Positions 62,044-64,000 of a stretch of DNA of 64,000 nt are shown piece after piece. Numbering within the stretch: the first letter of the stretch is position 1; every line of letters starts with the position of its first letter. The stretch comes from BRH-c54 sp036567945 (GTDB lineage: Bacteria > Bacteroidota > Bacteroidia > Flavobacteriales_E > Vicingaceae): the NCBI GenBank assembly GCA_036567945.1, contig DATCTM010000055.1:1-64000 (forward strand), given 5' to 3'. The translations under genes and the position numbers were made by a program. The notes under the pieces were generated by a model that saw only the letters and a list, made by a program, of their open reading frames with translations, was not told where the DNA came from and did no database searches.

Positions 62044-64000
62044 ATGAAGAAAACTAATACTGATGTTGTAGAGAAAAGAGTAAGGTTATTAGAACATTTT
62101 CAAATATTAGACACCCTTCCGGAGAAGGAGTATGATGACATTACACGTTTAGCAGCTTTTATTTGCAATACTCCCATATCATTAGTTACATTATTAGATG
62201 ATAAACGCCAATTCTTTAAATCTCACCACGGATTAGAAATTAAAGAAACAATCATAGAACATTCTTTTTGTGCTCATGCTATAAAAAAAACAACTGATAT
62301 TTTTATTGTAGAAGATGCTAGAAAAGATAAGCGATTTAAAAACAATCCATTAGTTACTTCAAAACCTAATATTATTTTTTATGCTGGTGTACCTTTAATT
62401 TCAGAAGAGGGTATTCCTTTAGGTACGTTATGTGTGATTGATGAAAAGCCAAATGTTCTTAATTCAGAGCAACTACTTTCCTTACAATCTTTAGCCAATC
62501 AGGTAATGCAATTATTGATTTTAAGAAGGAAAAACATAGAAATTAACGAAAGTAAAAAAATCATTAATCAAGAAACGGAACAATTAAATAACATCATAGA
62601 AGCGACCCGAGTTGGAACATGGGAGTGGAATTTACAAACCAAAGAAGTTAAAATTAATGAGCGTTGGGCAAATATTATAGGATACACCTTAGAAGAATTG
62701 CAGCCTGTTGATGAAAAAACCATATACAAATTTATTCATCCAGAAGATATTCAGTATTCTGATAAAAAATTAAAAGAAAGCTTAGAAAAAAAAGGTGTGT
62801 TTTATGATATTGATTTTCGACTAAAACATAAAAATGGAAACTATGTATGGGTAAATGATAGAGGTAGAGTTGTTGAGTGGACAGTAGATGGGAAACCATT
62901 AGTAATGACAGGAACACATACTGATATTTCAGAAAGAAAAAAAGCAGAAAAACAACTAAAATTTAGTGAGCAACGCTTTAAAGCTTTAGTTCAAGAGGGA
63001 GCAGATTTAATAGGAATTTTAGATGTTCAGGGAAATTACAAATATGTTAGTCCAACTTCAACTACAGTTTTAGGAATTACACCGGAAGAGTTTGTGGGAA
63101 AAAACGCATTTGATTTTATTCATCCTGATGATAAAGAAAGAGTTTTTAATGAGTTTTCTAGCATTGATAAGGTAAGCAAATTGGAAATAGCTCCATTTAG
63201 GTTTACCAATAAAAAAGGTGAATGGAGGTGGGTAGAAACTGTAGCTACCAATATGCTTGAAAATCCGGCTATTGAAGGCGTTGTAACCAACTCTAGAGAT
63301 GTTACAGATAAGGTTGTTATTAATGAGAAAATTTATAAAAGTGAACAGCGCTTTAAAGCCTTAGTACAAGAAGGTTCAGATTTAGTTACTATAGTCAGTC
63401 CGGAAGGAGATTATCATTATATTAGTCCAAATTATAAACAACTTTTAGGCTATACAGAAAAAGATTTAATAGGAAATAACGCATTTAATTTTTTCCATCC
63501 TGATGATGTTGAATTGTTACAAAAAGAGTTCAGTCAATTATCAAAAGATAGAAGAGTAAAGTCATCGCCATACCGATTTAAAAGAAAGGATGGAACTTGG
63601 TGCTGGTTACAAAGTGTAGGGACTAATTTAGTGGAAGACAAAATAATTAGTGGTATTGTAATAAATAGTGTAGATATTACTGATTTAGTAAGTGTTCAGG
63701 AAGCTTTAGAACAAAGTAATGAACGTTTTAAATTGGTAATGCAAGCTGGAACAGAAAGTATATGGGACTTTAACCCCATTACCAATGAGTTGTTTTTAGG
63801 AGATGGTTTTAATCGAAACTTTGGAGTAAATATAAAATCGGCAAAAGAAAATAACGAAATACTTAATGCACATATCCATCCGGATGATTTTCCAAAACTT
63901 ATTAAAAGTTTAAAAACTGCTTTAAATAAAAGTAAGGATACTTCTTGGACAATGAGTTACAGAATTAGAAAATCTAATGGAGAATATGCATTTGTTAGGG
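62044..64000 (+). CDS. GAF-multi-PAS sensor protein (probable histidine kinase), C-terminus beyond window
   Basis: At least 652 residues and still open. An N-terminal GAF domain (about 20-165; ISLVTLLDDKRQFFKSHHGL, VPLISEEGIPLGTLCVIDE) is followed by four PAS/PAC units: about 185-305 (VGTWEWNL), 315-430 (ADLIGILDVQGNYKYVSP), 440-555 (SDLVTIVSPEGDYHYISP) and 565 onward (AGTESIWDFN). The second and third share FKALVQEG, so they look like a recent internal duplication. No kinase core is visible yet; a histidine kinase is inferred from this common architecture, a diguanylate cyclase being less usual in this phylum. Confidence 0.85.
   Translation, partial: MKKTNTDVVEKRVRLLEHFQILDTLPEKEYDDITRLAAFICNTPISLVTLLDDKRQFFKSHHGLEIKETIIEHSFCAHAIKKTTDIFIVEDARKDKRFKNNPLVTSKPNIIFYAGVPLISEEGIPLGTLCVIDEKPNVLNSEQLLSLQSLANQVMQLLILRRKNIEINESKKIINQETEQLNNIIEATRVGTWEWNLQTKEVKINERWANIIGYTLEELQPVDEKTIYKFIHPEDIQYSDKKLKESLEKKGVFYDIDFRLKHKNGNYVWVNDRGRVVEWTVDGKPLVMTGTHTDISERKKAEKQLKFSEQRFKALVQEGADLIGILDVQGNYKYVSPTSTTVLGITPEEFVGKNAFDFIHPDDKERVFNEFSSIDKVSKLEIAPFRFTNKKGEWRWVETVATNMLENPAIEGVVTNSRDVTDKVVINEKIYKSEQRFKALVQEGSDLVTIVSPEGDYHYISPNYKQLLGYTEKDLIGNNAFNFFHPDDVELLQKEFSQLSKDRRVKSSPYRFKRKDGTWCWLQSVGTNLVEDKIISGIVINSVDITDLVSVQEALEQSNERFKLVMQAGTESIWDFNPITNELFLGDGFNRNFGVNIKSAKENNEILNAHIHPDDFPKLIKSLKTALNKSKDTSWTMSYRIRKSNGEYAFVR

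Noticed and set aside
62732..62917. Open frame antisense to the PAS sensor gene
   Set aside because: Composition (Leu/His/Phe) is that expected of the complement of a Lys/Glu/Asn-rich coding strand.

Overview
The window is AT-rich chromosomal DNA from a member of the Bacteroidota, most likely the order Flavobacteriales. Supporting signs are a secreted protease with a type IX secretion (T9SS) C-terminal sorting signal, a sphingolipid-type serine palmitoyltransferase homologue, a fused DAHP synthase/chorismate mutase, several promoters of the Bacteroidota form (TTTG, about 19-20 nt, TAnnTTTG), few Shine-Dalgarno sequences, and frequent TTG/GTG starts. Most of it is a dense housekeeping backbone. 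I see no rRNA, tRNA, CRISPR array, prophage or canonical insertion sequence.

Layout. 1-9.1 kb: HtrA-type protease (cut by the left edge), shikimate kinase, lipid A-type acyltransferase, T9SS protease, zinc-ribbon coiled coil, Nif3-like protein, NAD-dependent epimerase and serine palmitoyltransferase homologue. 9.3-15.4 kb: FecCD/FecE-type importer, class A penicillin-binding protein and the two subunits of a 3-oxoacid CoA-transferase. 15.4-18.7 kb: an accessory stretch with an unknown lipoprotein and a two-gene ATPase module. 18.7-31.2 kb: glutathione peroxidase, MsbA-type exporter, glycosyltransferases, topoisomerase IV subunit A, Na+/alanine symporter, HhH protein, PrcB-like lipoprotein and PdxJ. 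31.3-43.2 kb: CBS protein, BamA-like barrel, Lgt, MtaB, aspartate aminotransferase, TsaD and TamB. 43.3-53.1 kb: small barrel protein, GlyA, fumarylacetoacetase, thioesterase, a split 5'-nucleotidase, DnaA, DAHP synthase/chorismate mutase, low-molecular-weight tyrosine phosphatase and RsmI-like methylase. 53.1-64 kb: formate-THF ligase, RibBA, RuvX, oligopeptide-binding lipoprotein, a TPR-like exported protein, FTCD and a multi-PAS sensor protein cut by the right edge.

Gene cooperation. GlyA, formate-THF ligase and FTCD feed the one-carbon folate pool. Fumarylacetoacetase and the 3-oxoacid CoA-transferase fit aromatic amino-acid and ketone-body catabolism. The acyltransferase, MsbA, TamB, BamA-like protein, Lgt and class A PBP serve envelope assembly. 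MtaB and TsaD act on the same tRNA position (A37).

The most unusual feature is at 14304-14749. A gene for a four-helix-bundle protein (S23/23S rRNA intervening-sequence protein family) sits between the two CoA-transferase subunit genes and is enclosed by 36-bp inverted repeats (32/36 identical). Removing the repeat-bounded block leaves only a few bases between scoA and scoB. It looks like an IVS-like stem-loop element that has invaded a protein-coding operon. The second candidate is the overlapping ATPase/unknown pair at 16237-18595, which has the architecture of a two-gene anti-phage or abortive-infection module.
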